Below are positions 9,064 to 19,464 of a stretch of 64,000 nucleotides of DNA, one piece after another (the stretch's first letter is position 1; each line of letters starts with the position of its first letter). Source of the DNA: Alloyangia pacifica. GTDB lineage: Bacteria; Pseudomonadota; Alphaproteobacteria; Rhodobacterales; Rhodobacteraceae. The notes below the pieces were generated by a model. It saw nothing but the letters and a program-made list of their open reading frames with translations, was not told the DNA's origin and made no database searches. A program made the position numbers and the translations under genes. The DNA is taken from assembly GCF_900116195.1 (NCBI RefSeq), contig NZ_FOZW01000003.1, positions 124,001 to 188,000 of the forward strand, in the 5' to 3' direction.

Positions 9064-9251
9064 GCGGCGGATCCTTTTCGGTGAGTAAGGCGGAGGGTGC
9101 AAGCGCGGGCAGGGATTGTCCAGCGCCAGCCCGGGGCAGTGGGATCGCGCCTCCACCCTCGAGTTCAGTGCTTTGTCCCAAGTAAGGCGGGATGCCTTCA
9201 CCCTGGCGGCAAAGCGCCAGCCCGCACTGACGGGCCGACGCGACGCAAAGA

Positions 9252-10019
9252 TCAGCCTGCCGACAAGAACGGCAGGACCTCGGCCTCGAATTCCACGCGC
9301 ATGGTCAGATTCATCGCATGGCCGCCCTGATCCAAGATCACAAGCTTGGCGCCCGGGATGCGTGCCGCAAGCCGCTCGGACTGCGCCACATCCACCAGCG
9401 CGTCATCCTTGCTGGCGATCAGCAGGATGCCCGATCCGTCGGCGATCTGCGGCAGGCAGAAATCGCGCAGCGCATTGATGCGGTGGGTAATGTTTTCCAC
9501 CCCCTGGAAATGCGCCACGGCATGGGCTTCCTCGGTCGCGATCTTCTCGGGATGCGCCGCAATCCAGAACGGCGGGTAGAGGAAGTTCATCTGCAACGCG
9601 GCGAAGGCTGGCAGCCCCTGCCCCGCCAGCGTCGCCAGCCGGATGTCGAAGCAGCGCGCCGTATGGGCATCGATCTCGGGCCAGGCGTTGATCGCCACTA
9701 CGCGCCCGACGCGCCGCTCCGGGCGGGCGGCCAGATCGAAGCCTACCAGCCCGCCGAGCGCATGGCCCATCAGGTCGAAGTCCCCGACACCGGCGGCGTC
9801 GCAGACTTCGAGAATGTCGTCGGCCATGTCCTTGATCGAGGTCGGCCCCAGATCGCAGCCATTCGCGCCCGTGCCGCGCTGGTCATAGAGGATCAGATCG
9901 AAGGCTGGCTCGAGAGCCTCGAGATGCGGTGCCCAATAGCCCTGCGCACCGCCGAGACCAGAGCACAGGACAAGCGTGCGGGCGCCCTCGCGCCCGCACT
10001 TGAGATGGGTGAATTCCAT
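9252..10019 (-). CDS. rutD: RutD, alpha/beta-hydrolase of the Rut pyrimidine pathway
   Basis: The ATG at 10019 overlaps the rutC stop as TGATG, so the start is set by translational coupling. The 255-residue product has an alpha/beta-hydrolase fold with oxyanion region CSGLGG and strand YDQRGTGAN. The nucleophile elbow reads GHALGG, with Ala where a hydrolase normally has Ser; this GHALG form is also what I recall for E. coli RutD. RutD aids the late steps of uracil breakdown and has been described as an aminoacrylate or carbamate hydrolase. It is last in the rutABCD run. Confidence 0.88.
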   Translation of the reverse strand: MEFTHLKCGREGARTLVLCSGLGGAQGYWAPHLEALEPAFDLILYDQRGTGANGCDLGPTSIKDMADDILEVCDAAGVGDFDLMGHALGGLVGFDLAARPERRVGRVVAINAWPEIDAHTARCFDIRLATLAGQGLPAFAALQMNFLYPPFWIAAHPEKIATEEAHAVAHFQGVENITHRINALRDFCLPQIADGSGILLIASKDDALVDVAQSERLAARIPGAKLVILDQGGHAMNLTMRVEFEAEVLPFLSAG

Positions 10020-10402
10020 CACTTGATGACCGCGACCGTGGCGATCTCGACCAGCGCATCGGGCTTCACCAGCCCGCATTGGATGCAGTAGCGCGCCGGC
10101 TTGTCGCCCGGGAAATAGGTCGCATAGACCTCGTTCACCGCGGCGTAGTTGGCCCAGTCGGTGACGAAGATATGGTTCATCACCACGTCGTCCATCGTGC
10201 CGCCGGCTTTCTCGATCACCGCCTTGATGGTCTCCAGCACGTGCTTGGTCTGCGCCGCCGCATCGCCCACGTGCACGACGTTGTTTTCCTTGTCGAAGGG
10301 CAACGTGCCCGACACGTACACAACCCCGTCGGCCAGCACGCCCGGCAGGTAGGGTGCGAGCGGCTTGCCGGTGCCTTCGGGGATCACGGGAGTCTTAGGC
10401 AT
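10019..10402 (-). CDS. rutC: RutC, 3-aminoacrylate deaminase (Rid/YjgF family)
   Basis: This 127-residue protein has the full length of a Rid/YjgF domain. It includes [34 protein letters not shown] and the C-terminal [20 protein letters not shown]. The family deaminates reactive enamines; in the Rut pathway it converts 3-aminoacrylate to malonic semialdehyde. Its start overlaps the end of rutB by eight bases, and its stop overlaps the rutD start, so the proteins are made together. Confidence 0.93.
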   Translation of the reverse strand: MPKTPVIPEGTGKPLAPYLPGVLADGVVYVSGTLPFDKENNVVHVGDAAAQTKHVLETIKAVIEKAGGTMDDVVMNHIFVTDWANYAAVNEVYATYFPGDKPARYCIQCGLVKPDALVEIATVAVIK

Positions 10403-11098
10403 TCGAAAGTTCCTTTTCTTCCTTGGAGATGAGTGCGGCGCAGAAGTCTTCGGTCTTGGCGACCCAGCCGAAGAAGGTGGCGACGTTGTAGACCGAGGCC
10501 TGCTGGATGAAGTCCGGGCCGAGGTGGTTGGTCGCGTCCTCGAGCATCAGGCAGTGGTACTCGAGGTGGAAGGCATCGCGCAGCGAGCTTTCGACGCAGA
10601 CGTTGGTGGCGATGCCGGTGAAAATCAGCGTCTTGATCCCGCGCGAGCGCAGCGCGCTGTCGAGGTAGGAGTTGAAGAAGCCCGAGTAGCGCGGCTTCGG
10701 GATCAACAGATCGCCTTCCCGCGGCTTCAGCTCGTCAATGATGTCATAGTCCCAGCCGCCCTTGGCCAGAAGCTGACCCCAGAGTTCTGGGCGCTTCTTC
10801 ATGGTCTTGATGGCGTTGGATTTCTTGACGTTCGGAGATTCCGGCCCGCCGGCCTCGACATAGGCCGGATCCCAGCCGTTCTGCAGGAAGGTGACCAGCA
10901 CGCCGGCGTCGCGGCAGGCCTTGGTCACCTTCGAGATGTTCTCGATGCAGGACCGCGCGCCCGACACGTCGAAGCCCGCGAGGTCGACGTAGCCGCCCTT
11001 GGTCGCATAGGCGTTCTGCATGTCCACCACGATCAGCGCGGTGGTCTCTGGATCGAAGCCGAAGGCTTCGGGTTGTGCGGCAACTTCCATCTCGGTCC

Positions 11099-11102
<4 letters not shown>
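10395..11102 (-). CDS. rutB: RutB, ureidoacrylate amidohydrolase
   Basis: This 235-residue isochorismatase-like hydrolase shows the D-K-C triad. The Asp is in [12 protein letters not shown], the Lys in [11 protein letters not shown] and the Cys in [16 protein letters not shown]. RutB hydrolyses the ureidoacrylate product of RutA, giving 3-aminoacrylate with release of carbamate. The ATG at 11102 overlaps the rutA TGA as ATGA. An in-frame ATG four codons later is also possible. The order rutA-rutB-rutC-rutD matches the canonical operon. Confidence 0.95.
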
Positions 11103-12184
<1,082 letters not shown>

Positions 12185-12249
12185 GTGCGACCTCTTGTTC
12201 GGACAGGTGTCATGCGGCCCGCGGGCCGTCTGAGGTCAGCAAAGTTTTT

Positions 12250-12265
12250 TTTACCAAACGGTAAA
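12250..12265. promoter_or_regulatory. Candidate RutR operator upstream of rutA
   Basis: The 16-base palindrome TTTACCAAACGGTAAA agrees with the RutR consensus I recall (TTGACCANNTGGTCAA) at 11 of 14 fixed positions, and its two differing outer positions are symmetric. It sits 66 bases upstream of the rutA start, where a repressor site would be expected. RutR, a TetR-family regulator that responds to uracil or thymine, is not encoded in the window. Confidence 0.6.
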
Positions 12266-12504
12266 ATACACTTCTTTGGTTTTCGCTGGTTCGTGCACGA
12301 AGATGCTGAAGATGCGAGCGCTTCAGCGGCGCAACGTCAGAAGTTGATCAGAATATGTATGGGAAACTCGTGTTTCGAACGTTCTGCCGCGCTCGGGGCC
12401 CTGCAAGCTCTTGAGACTCATGCAGCCACTGCCACACAAGCTCACCGGCGCGCACGGTCAGATCGCGGAGACAAGCTATGACGCAATTTTCTAGGGGGGG
12501 TGTT

Positions 12505-12552
12505 TGGAGGCGAGTACCGGAATCGAACCGGTGTACACGGATTTGCAATCCG
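12505..12552. repeat. Left attachment-site copy (3' half of tRNA-Cys)
   Basis: These 48 bases match 36894-36941 except at 12535 and 12536 (AC here, GG on the right). On the minus strand they give the tRNA-Cys anticodon arm with GCA, the variable loop, the T arm, the acceptor 3' strand and CCA. The sequence stops matching tRNA immediately beyond 12552, so no functional tRNA is encoded. By the usual model this is the host's original 3' half, displaced by integration. Confidence 0.88.
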
Positions 12553-12930
12553 TCGGCAACGTTGATTTTGCTACGTAATTTTGTAAACCACTCTGCGGAG
12601 TGGTCACCGAATTTCAATGGGTTAGTCGGACTTATGTAAACCGGCCTTGAGCTGCTTGACACCATGCGGACGTCGTATGCCAGAGGCGCCCCGGACAGGC
12701 CAAAAGCGAGTCCCTTGCCATTCAAGGATACTTTTAACCCCCAGCTTGCCAAGCAGCGGAGGGCTGGTTCACATGGAGCATGGGTTAACAGGAGAAGGCA
12801 GGACCTCAGGGAAATTCATCAGCAGGGCGCAGTGATACTCTGGCCCTAAGCGGCCATTCACCGGGATGGGCTCTGCTGCGGTGCAGCTTCCCCAAACCGG
12901 GCTCCCGTGACGGCGCAGGTATATGAGCGA
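12553..12930. other. Left end of the element, no supported gene
   Basis: The 378 bases between the left repeat and the HNH gene hold only short open frames on both strands, none with a convincing start site or familiar sequence. Base composition is mixed. The chromosomal side, 12266-12504, likewise shows no gene and is AT-rich near the rutA promoter. The segment could carry recombinase arm-binding sites, but I see no clear repeat set. Confidence 0.5.
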
Positions 12931-13782
12931 TCAAGGCTCCTCATGCTGAATGAGTCGGCGCCGAGCTTCTTCGACCGACATCTGCCCGCGTGCGCGGTTT
13001 GCGAACTGCGTCACAAGCTGGACGTTCCCATCGTAGTAGCCGTGGGAATTGTCGATCCGGTCGAGTGACATTCGATCATCCTGGACGCCCCCCTCCGCGG
13101 CCGAGCGCTTCTCGAAAGGCTGGCCGGTCAAAGCGCAGCGACCTTTCTGCTTTTTCAAAAGCTGGCTCGTCAGAAGACAGAGCTCCGAGTAGCTCCCAGA
13201 GCCCGCGTACTCCTTGCCGAACTTCATGGTCACCTTGCCGACGCCATTCACACGCTGTATCGCGTTCGAGACTGCCCGACGGATCTCGGTTTCCAGTGGC
13301 GGCTCTGGCATCACCGATCGTGCATAGTGATATTCCTTTGGAATAGGCTCCAGCGGCCCGAGCACTGCCTCATAGCCATCGAACCAAATGCACCGGTTCT
13401 GCTCCCGGGGGACTTCTGAGACCTGTATCTCACTGAGCTTGCTCCGGCGTGCCTCGAAGGCGTCCTCACTGGGCTGCCCGGTGGCCGCGTTCACCACCAG
13501 CATGGTGAGATCAGGGAACCCCAAAGGAGAGATTGCAAAGCCGTAGACGTCATCCAGCCATTTGCCATTTTGCCTATTCCCATATCCCCGAAGGATGATC
13601 GCATCGGTGTAGGTCAGACGGCACTTGCTGATCGCACATCTCGCCAAGATATAGAGGTCCTCCAAGACCCGTACGGCCAGAGCCTCGGTCTTTTTGATAC
13701 CGTAGTCCGGATAGACCTCCGAGATCTCGTCTGAGATCATCGCCAGAAGATCCGCGCGCGGTACTGGGCTTTCATCGTACAT
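12931..13782 (-). CDS. HNH-like endonuclease with long N-terminal domain
   Basis: This 283-residue protein carries a C-terminal HNH-type fold (about residues 205-275). KKQKGRCALTGQPFE is followed by DRMSLDRIDNSHGYYDGNVQ and LVTQFANRARG, the usual spacing of the beta-beta-alpha-metal fold in compact phage-like HNH proteins. The N-terminal 190 residues match no family I know and may recognise DNA or sense a signal. It is divergent from the PD-(D/E)XK gene pair at 13939, with 156 bases between, at the left end of the element. A role in defence or restriction is inferred from its neighbours. Confidence 0.7.
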   Translation of the reverse strand: MYDESPVPRADLLAMISDEISEVYPDYGIKKTEALAVRVLEDLYILARCAISKCRLTYTDAIILRGYGNRQNGKWLDDVYGFAISPLGFPDLTMLVVNAATGQPSEDAFEARRSKLSEIQVSEVPREQNRCIWFDGYEAVLGPLEPIPKEYHYARSVMPEPPLETEIRRAVSNAIQRVNGVGKVTMKFGKEYAGSGSYSELCLLTSQLLKKQKGRCALTGQPFEKRSAAEGGVQDDRMSLDRIDNSHGYYDGNVQLVTQFANRARGQMSVEEARRRLIQHEEP

Positions 13783-13938
13783 ACGTCAGTGCTCCGGTGT
13801 TTCGGGCGATCCTAGCAAGTGGAGGTAGCGGCGCAACATCAGCAGGCATCGCATCGTTTTTCTGCCGGTGAGGCGTTCGGGGTTGCCTATCCCCCTACAT
13901 TAGACCAGCTTCCTGACAGATTGTGGAGGCGTAGTGCT

Positions 13939-14649
13939 ATGTTAGAAGCCGTTGCGAGACGGAAGGCCCACTGGCTCTTCAACGCTGAAAGCGCGAAGTC
14001 CTTCTATGGCAAACGGCGGCCGCAGGAAGACATGGTCACATCTGCGGTGTTTGGTTCGATCTCGCAGATGTCGCCAGAGGATCGATATGGCGCGATCGAA
14101 ATCCTGCTGGGGCGTGACGCATTCAAGGAAACTGGCTTCACACCCGAAGATGACATCGACTTGGACTTTTGGCCGCGCCTTGCAGGGCCCGCAGGGCGGA
14201 GGCATGTCGAACCCGACATCCTTCTGAAATCGGCCGGCAGGACCGCAGTCGTTGAAGTGAAGTGGCACGCCCCCCTGTCCGAGCGTCAGCTTGAGCAACA
14301 GGTCGAAGCCGCGGGAACCGAAAGCATCACCGCCGTCGTCATGCTGGGAGAAGCCGGCGTAGAAGACGAGATCTGCGGCGTGCGCGCATTCCGCCGGACA
14401 TGGCGTGACGTCGCTGCGGAGCTTCAGAAAGCGAGCGCCCCGCGGCGCTCACCGCTGTGGCGGTGGCAAGCGACGATGCTCGCCTTCCTGCAAGAAACGG
14501 ATATGGGGCGCGTATTCGCCGGGCTCTCTGCAATTGCCGATCCTGACGGCGCATCCTTCCAGTTCCGCAAGCCGGGACATCCACCATGGCTTGATCGGGC
14601 CCTGCAAGAACCTCAGTCCATAAAATATACATTCGGAGAAGCGCAGTGA
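13939..14649 (+). CDS. PD-(D/E)XK-type nuclease
   Basis: Start ATG 13939 is preceded by GGAGG at 13925-13929, which beats an upstream ATG at 13819. The 236-residue product has a PD-(D/E)XK core: RRHVEPDILLKSAGRTAVVE gives the PD, and VVEVKWHAPLSERQLEQQV gives the ExK followed by a Gln-bearing helix. Such folds cut DNA in restriction, repair and defence systems. Its stop overlaps the next gene's start as GTGA, so the two are made together. No methyltransferase is adjacent, so a self-versus-nonself mechanism is not evident from the sequence. Confidence 0.75.
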   Translation: MLEAVARRKAHWLFNAESAKSFYGKRRPQEDMVTSAVFGSISQMSPEDRYGAIEILLGRDAFKETGFTPEDDIDLDFWPRLAGPAGRRHVEPDILLKSAGRTAVVEVKWHAPLSERQLEQQVEAAGTESITAVVMLGEAGVEDEICGVRAFRRTWRDVAAELQKASAPRRSPLWRWQATMLAFLQETDMGRVFAGLSAIADPDGASFQFRKPGHPPWLDRALQEPQSIKYTFGEAQ

Positions 14650-15311
14650 CCGACGCAGAGATCATTGAAAACAGCCGAAGGCTCTTCCGCTCTGCGGAGA
14701 ACCTGCGAAGATCGGCTCCTGATCTGAGTGCGTTGATGGATAGCCTGTGGGAGGCTGTTAAGAGTCAGGAATACTTCGGGCCGATTGAGGACCTAGGCGA
14801 CGAAGGCGCCGGGGATGAGGATGATTGGCTAGCGACCGGCTATGCCTACAACGCCAAGGTGCTGCGGCGCCCAGAGCTATCGCCGGTTAAACGGGGCCGT
14901 CCTCCAAAGCCGATTCAGCTCGGCACCCTGACGTTCATCGTACGCCTCTGCAATATAGAGGAGGTCGAAGATAAATCTGTCGATTGGCCGTGGCTGGACC
15001 AAGCTTGCCTAATCCTCGGCTGGCGCGCCTCAGATGCACCTAATGACTACTGGGAGATCGAAAACTTTGAGCCTAAGGACGAAAATGTGGCCAGCATCGC
15101 GCATGCTGGCAGCGGCCTCTGGGCATGGCCGCTTAACGGCAAGTACTATTCATATTTCTTTTCCATCCCAATCTTTGCGCTTCGGAATGAGCACGACCTC
15201 AAGAAGTATGCGTTGCGTCCACTGAAGGCCCTGTTCGACAGCGAAGATCCAGTTGCCGCTGCCTCAGAGGTTCTGAAACACGTTCCGACTATGCAGCCGC
15301 TGACTAGGTAA
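14646..15311 (+). CDS. Unknown partner protein of the PD-(D/E)XK nuclease
   Basis: This 221-residue protein begins at GTG 14646, inside the stop of the nuclease gene. It starts with an acidic helical part (about residues 1-70). A domain rich in aromatic residues follows, including WPWLDQACLILGWRASDAP, NDYWEIENFEP and LNGKYYSYFFSIPIFALR. I see no nuclease, kinase or nucleotide-binding motif and do not recognise the family. The coupling implies that it works with the nuclease, perhaps as sensor, inhibitor or immunity subunit. Confidence 0.7.
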   Translation: MTDAEIIENSRRLFRSAENLRRSAPDLSALMDSLWEAVKSQEYFGPIEDLGDEGAGDEDDWLATGYAYNAKVLRRPELSPVKRGRPPKPIQLGTLTFIVRLCNIEEVEDKSVDWPWLDQACLILGWRASDAPNDYWEIENFEPKDENVASIAHAGSGLWAWPLNGKYYSYFFSIPIFALRNEHDLKKYALRPLKALFDSEDPVAAASEVLKHVPTMQPLTR

Positions 15312-15594
15312 GCCGCACTCGACCATAGGATCGATTGCGACAAGGAGGGTAACCCTCTCGAAGAAGGGGATCCTCGTACTGTTGTTCGATTAGCGCAATA
15401 TGGCCGTTCGGGGCCATATATGCGGCGACGCACGGGGCACGCACATGTGCCGTCACTCCCGGCCCTGAACGGATTTTAAGAAGATCGAAAATTGATGTCC
15501 ATTCTGCGTAGACCAAGACCAAAGACTTCACTTGTCATGGAAGCATGGTCAAACTATCCGTGGAGCAGCACTACCCTGACTTGTTGAGTACAAT

Positions 15595-18500
15595 ATGCAG
15601 TACATTCCCAATGGCCCGGACATTCCAGAAGCCCTTTTAGAAGCTCATGAAGATGGGAAAGTGGTTTTCTTCTGCGGCGCAGGAATATCTTACCCCGCAG
15701 AACTGCCAACCTTCAGAGGTTTGGTGAAAGCCGTATTTGATGTACTCGGAGAGGTATGCAGTGGGGCCGAAGCCGAAGCATTAAAAGCCAACAATTATGA
15801 CACAACACTGGGCCTTTTGGAGCAAAGGCTCCCGAACGGCAGACAGAGGGTGCGTGAGGCAATTTCAAGTGCGCTTCAACCGAATTTAAGCGGCAAAAAA
15901 TCGACACAGACACATGAGGCGCTCCTTCAACTTAGCAAGACACGCTCGGGTGCCACGCGGCTTATTACTACGAATTTTGATCGAGTTTTTGAAGAGGTTA
16001 TAGAGACGAGAAAGCTCCAAACACCAACACATGCGGCCCCATTTCTACCGATTCCAAAGAACAGATGGGACGGATTGATTTACCTACACGGCCTGTTAGA
16101 CGGATCAGGATCCGAAGCGAACCTGAATAGTCTCGTTGCCACAAGCGGTGACTTTGGCTTGGCTTACCTTGTGGAAAGATGGGCTGCGCGCTTTGTGTCT
16201 GAACTATTTCGTAACTATACAGTCTGTTTTATTGGGTACAGCATCAACGACCCCATTCTGCGGTACATGATGGACGCTTTGGCAGCCGATAGCATGATGG
16301 GTGAAAGCACCCGGATCGCATATGCGTTTGGAAACTATACGCCAAGCAAAAAGGATCGAGTCCATTCCGAGTGGGTAACCAAACACGTAGTTCCCATACT
16401 CTATAAAAACCACAGCCATCACTATTATCTGCACGAAACGCTCCATGCATGGGCCAACAGCTATCGCGATGGCATTAATGGCAAGTCGGCAATTGTGGCG
16501 CGTCATGCACACCATAAACCAAGTGGAAGCACAGTGCAGGATGATTTCGTGACGCGGATGATTTGGGCGCTGAGCGATCCAACAGGTTTACCCGCGAAGC
16601 ACTTCGCTCAACTCGATCCTGTTCCACCAATTGAATGGTTGGAAGAGTTCTCCAAACGGAGATTTGGTATTGATGATCTCCCCAGATTTGCAGTGCCAAG
16701 AAGTGATCTCTTTACCACATGGCCTAGCGAAGAATTCAAATTCAGCCTGCTATCAAGACCTGCCCCAGCCCATCTAGCTCCTCAAATGTCTATTGTTGAT
16801 CTCAATTCCAGACACGGTTCCGATTGGGACGAAGTAATGAAGGCACTTGCGCAGTGGCTGGTGAGACACCTGGAAGAAACCGAGGCCCTTTTCTGGGTAA
16901 TTGGGCAAGGTAGCAATCTAAGTCCACGTTTCGAATGGTACCTTCGGAAAGCTCTAGAGGATGCTAACCACCTTAACCCGACCATGCGAAAGCTATGGGA
17001 TTTTGTAGTTTCAGGGTACGCCCGATCACGCCACTACAATGGCAGCCTTTACGGGTGGGAAAAGCGCTTCAAGACACATGGGGACACAATTCTTATAAGG
17101 CAAGAGTTCAAGGATGCACTGCGTCCATCGCTAAGGATCTCACGCCCATATTATTTCAGAACAGACCCTTCCATCGATACAAGCGAAAAGATTTCATCGA
17201 TTGCTAACGTGGAAGTGGCGTTGGCATCCGATCACGTTCATTCGGCATATGAGAGCATTCAAAAAACCGAGCAATTCGAGAGTTTTCTTGCAAATATTTT
17301 GACCGACATGTCAGAATTGTTGTCGGAAACGCTCGCCCTTATGTGCGAAGCTGAAATTTCATCCGAGCTTAAAGACTACAGCTACATACAACTCCCGTCG
17401 ATTTCAGACCATAATCAAAACAAGGATTACAACGACTGGACACTCTTGGTGACCCTGTGTCGCGACGCTTGGTTGGCAACTGCAGATCGCAATCGTGAAA
17501 ATGCAAAAGCGATGCTATCGATCTGGGCAAATTCTAAACATGCCGTATTCCGCCGGCTAGTCTTTTTCGCGTTGGCGCAGAGGCCCTATCTCGTGTCGTT
17601 TGACACAGCGACGTCGTGGCTCTTGGCAGAAGATGGGCATTGGCTTTGGTCGACCTCGACAATGCGAGAGGTGATGCGCTTGCTGGTTTCGTTCGGTCCA
17701 ATTTTGACTGTTAGCCACATGGAGAGGCTTCAAGCTGCAATAGTCCAAGGCCCTCCCAGGACGCGCTTCAGAAATGATATTGGCGATGATACGCTTCAGC
17801 GTCATTCAGATCGAATGCGCTGGTTGAGATTGAGAAAGCTCCTTTCCAATGGCGGCACCGCAACAGAAGATGCAGACACTTTCATCGCATCGGTGGAAGA
17901 GAGATATCCAGAATGGAAATTGTCACCTGATGAGCGCGATGAATTCCCAATATGGAGCTCCAATGGTGAAGAGCAGCCGGCCGAACAATCACCTAAGAAT
18001 ATAAAGAAGCTGGTTGAGTGGCTCCGAAACAATCCCGCATCTGAAAATGTTTTCAGCGGGGACAATTGGTCTGAGAGATGCCGCGATGACTTTAGGCGTT
18101 CGTTCTTTGCGTTAAGGAGCCTGGCAAGCGAAGATGTGTGGCTTCCTCAACGTTGGGCTGAGGCCTTGTACGCGTGGTCCAGTGACGAGCTTCTAGGCCG
18201 TTCATGGAAGTATGCATCCTCCGTTATTGAGGGCATGCCTGACGAGTACTTCGTTGATGTCCTGCATGCGGTTGCATTGTGGGTAAATCGGATATCAAAG
18301 AACGTCAGGGAGCATGAAAAAACGTTCTTCGCGCTTGTTAACCGAATAATAGAAACCGGCGCCACAAATATCGAAGCTTCCGACGATTTTTCGCTCAATC
18401 AAGCCATAAATCATCCAGTTGGTCATGCTGCAAGTTCACTCTTGAACTGGTGGTTCTCAATGAAACCCGAAGATGATCAGGGGCTTCCAGATGAGCTGAA

Positions 18501-19332
18501 GGATCGATTTTCAGAGATGTGTAATTCCGACAATCAGTCCCTTTGGATTGGCTCGGTTGTTCTAGCGCAACAAGTCATCCCGTTACTGCGTGTGGACCGG
18601 GACTGGACCAAACAGTATTTGATACCATCGTTTGAATGGGAGCCAGACGTTACACAAGCCGCCGCGATCTGGGATAGTTTTCTGCACGCCCCAAGAATAT
18701 ACCTGCCACTGCTTGAACTACTCAAATCGCCATTTCTAGAAGTTCCCGACCACATCGGCGATATGGAAGAGCAGTGCTTAGAGCAATATGCGAGGTTCTT
18801 AACCTACATTTCTCTAGGCGAAGCATCGGTTTTTAGTCCGAGTGAATTGAGGCAAGTTTTTGCTAAGCTCACTGTTGAGCAACTCGAAACCGTCGCAGAA
18901 ACACTCTTCCGAGCCTTGCAGAGCTCAGGTGAACAACAAGAAGAGTACCTAACGAACCGGGTCATACCATTTGTAAAGAAATTCTGGCCTAGCAAGCATG
19001 AATCACGCACCCCGAAAACGTTCCGGTACTTCGCTCAAATGACAGCAGTATCTCGAAACGGGTTTGAAGAAGCGTTCGCTTGTTTCAAAAATCACTTAGG
19101 GCAAACCGCGGACTTTAGCTATCTACTCCATCTCCTAGAGGATGGTGGTCTGGCCGCTGAACATCCCAGAGAGATACTGTCGCTATTGCACGCCACAATC
19201 CCTCAGGACGTTCACTATTTGTATGGCGGTCTGAGCACTTTGTTGCACATTATCCAGGGAGCCAATCCTGCCCTATCAAATCATCCTGACTTTATTCGGC
19301 TTACTGTTCTGTCGCAGCAACACGAAAACTAA
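15595..19332 (+). CDS. SIR2-domain protein, Dsr1-like candidate anti-phage NADase
   Basis: This 1245-residue protein has an N-terminal SIR2 domain (about residues 15-260). It shows FFCGAGIS (residues 25-32), TTNFDRVFEE with Asn127, YLHG with His165, and CFIGYSINDPILRYM. These are the NAD-binding and catalytic elements of defence sirtuins, which deplete NAD+ when a phage is sensed. The remaining ~950 residues are helical, without obvious ATPase or HerA motifs, and may match the DUF4020 region of Dsr1-type proteins. That match is from memory and untested. The gene is visibly AT-richer than its neighbours, uses many A/T-ending codons, and stands alone with 283 bases of leader. Confidence 0.8.
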   Translation: MQYIPNGPDIPEALLEAHEDGKVVFFCGAGISYPAELPTFRGLVKAVFDVLGEVCSGAEAEALKANNYDTTLGLLEQRLPNGRQRVREAISSALQPNLSGKKSTQTHEALLQLSKTRSGATRLITTNFDRVFEEVIETRKLQTPTHAAPFLPIPKNRWDGLIYLHGLLDGSGSEANLNSLVATSGDFGLAYLVERWAARFVSELFRNYTVCFIGYSINDPILRYMMDALAADSMMGESTRIAYAFGNYTPSKKDRVHSEWVTKHVVPILYKNHSHHYYLHETLHAWANSYRDGINGKSAIVARHAHHKPSGSTVQDDFVTRMIWALSDPTGLPAKHFAQLDPVPPIEWLEEFSKRRFGIDDLPRFAVPRSDLFTTWPSEEFKFSLLSRPAPAHLAPQMSIVDLNSRHGSDWDEVMKALAQWLVRHLEETEALFWVIGQGSNLSPRFEWYLRKALEDANHLNPTMRKLWDFVVSGYARSRHYNGSLYGWEKRFKTHGDTILIRQEFKDALRPSLRISRPYYFRTDPSIDTSEKISSIANVEVALASDHVHSAYESIQKTEQFESFLANILTDMSELLSETLALMCEAEISSELKDYSYIQLPSISDHNQNKDYNDWTLLVTLCRDAWLATADRNRENAKAMLSIWANSKHAVFRRLVFFALAQRPYLVSFDTATSWLLAEDGHWLWSTSTMREVMRLLVSFGPILTVSHMERLQAAIVQGPPRTRFRNDIGDDTLQRHSDRMRWLRLRKLLSNGGTATEDADTFIASVEERYPEWKLSPDERDEFPIWSSNGEEQPAEQSPKNIKKLVEWLRNNPASENVFSGDNWSERCRDDFRRSFFALRSLASEDVWLPQRWAEALYAWSSDELLGRSWKYASSVIEGMPDEYFVDVLHAVALWVNRISKNVREHEKTFFALVNRIIETGATNIEASDDFSLNQAINHPVGHAASSLLNWWFSMKPEDDQGLPDELKDRFSEMCNSDNQSLWIGSVVLAQQVIPLLRVDRDWTKQYLIPSFEWEPDVTQAAAIWDSFLHAPRIYLPLLELLKSPFLEVPDHIGDMEEQCLEQYARFLTYISLGEASVFSPSELRQVFAKLTVEQLETVAETLFRALQSSGEQQEEYLTNRVIPFVKKFWPSKHESRTPKTFRYFAQMTAVSRNGFEEAFACFKNHLGQTADFSYLLHLLEDGGLAAEHPREILSLLHATIPQDVHYLYGGLSTLLHIIQGANPALSNHPDFIRLTVLSQQHEN

Positions 19333-19464
19333 GCGTATAAAGCACACATTCGGAGCGATTGTAGCGACCGGTGTCTCTCCGACCATTTGGGTTCGACTGA
19401 CACCTTACTTGCCCCAAAGGGTTGAGGTATGAGCTATCGCACCGACGCCAGTATCGCCGATCGC

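Noticed and set aside
12505-12552. A second tRNA-Cys gene
   Set aside because: The 5' half (acceptor 5' strand and D arm) is absent; it is only an attachment-site fragment.
12348-12752. 134-codon open frame spanning the left attachment site
   Set aside because: It crosses the tRNA fragment and the element boundary and has no start site or known motif, so it is a chance frame.
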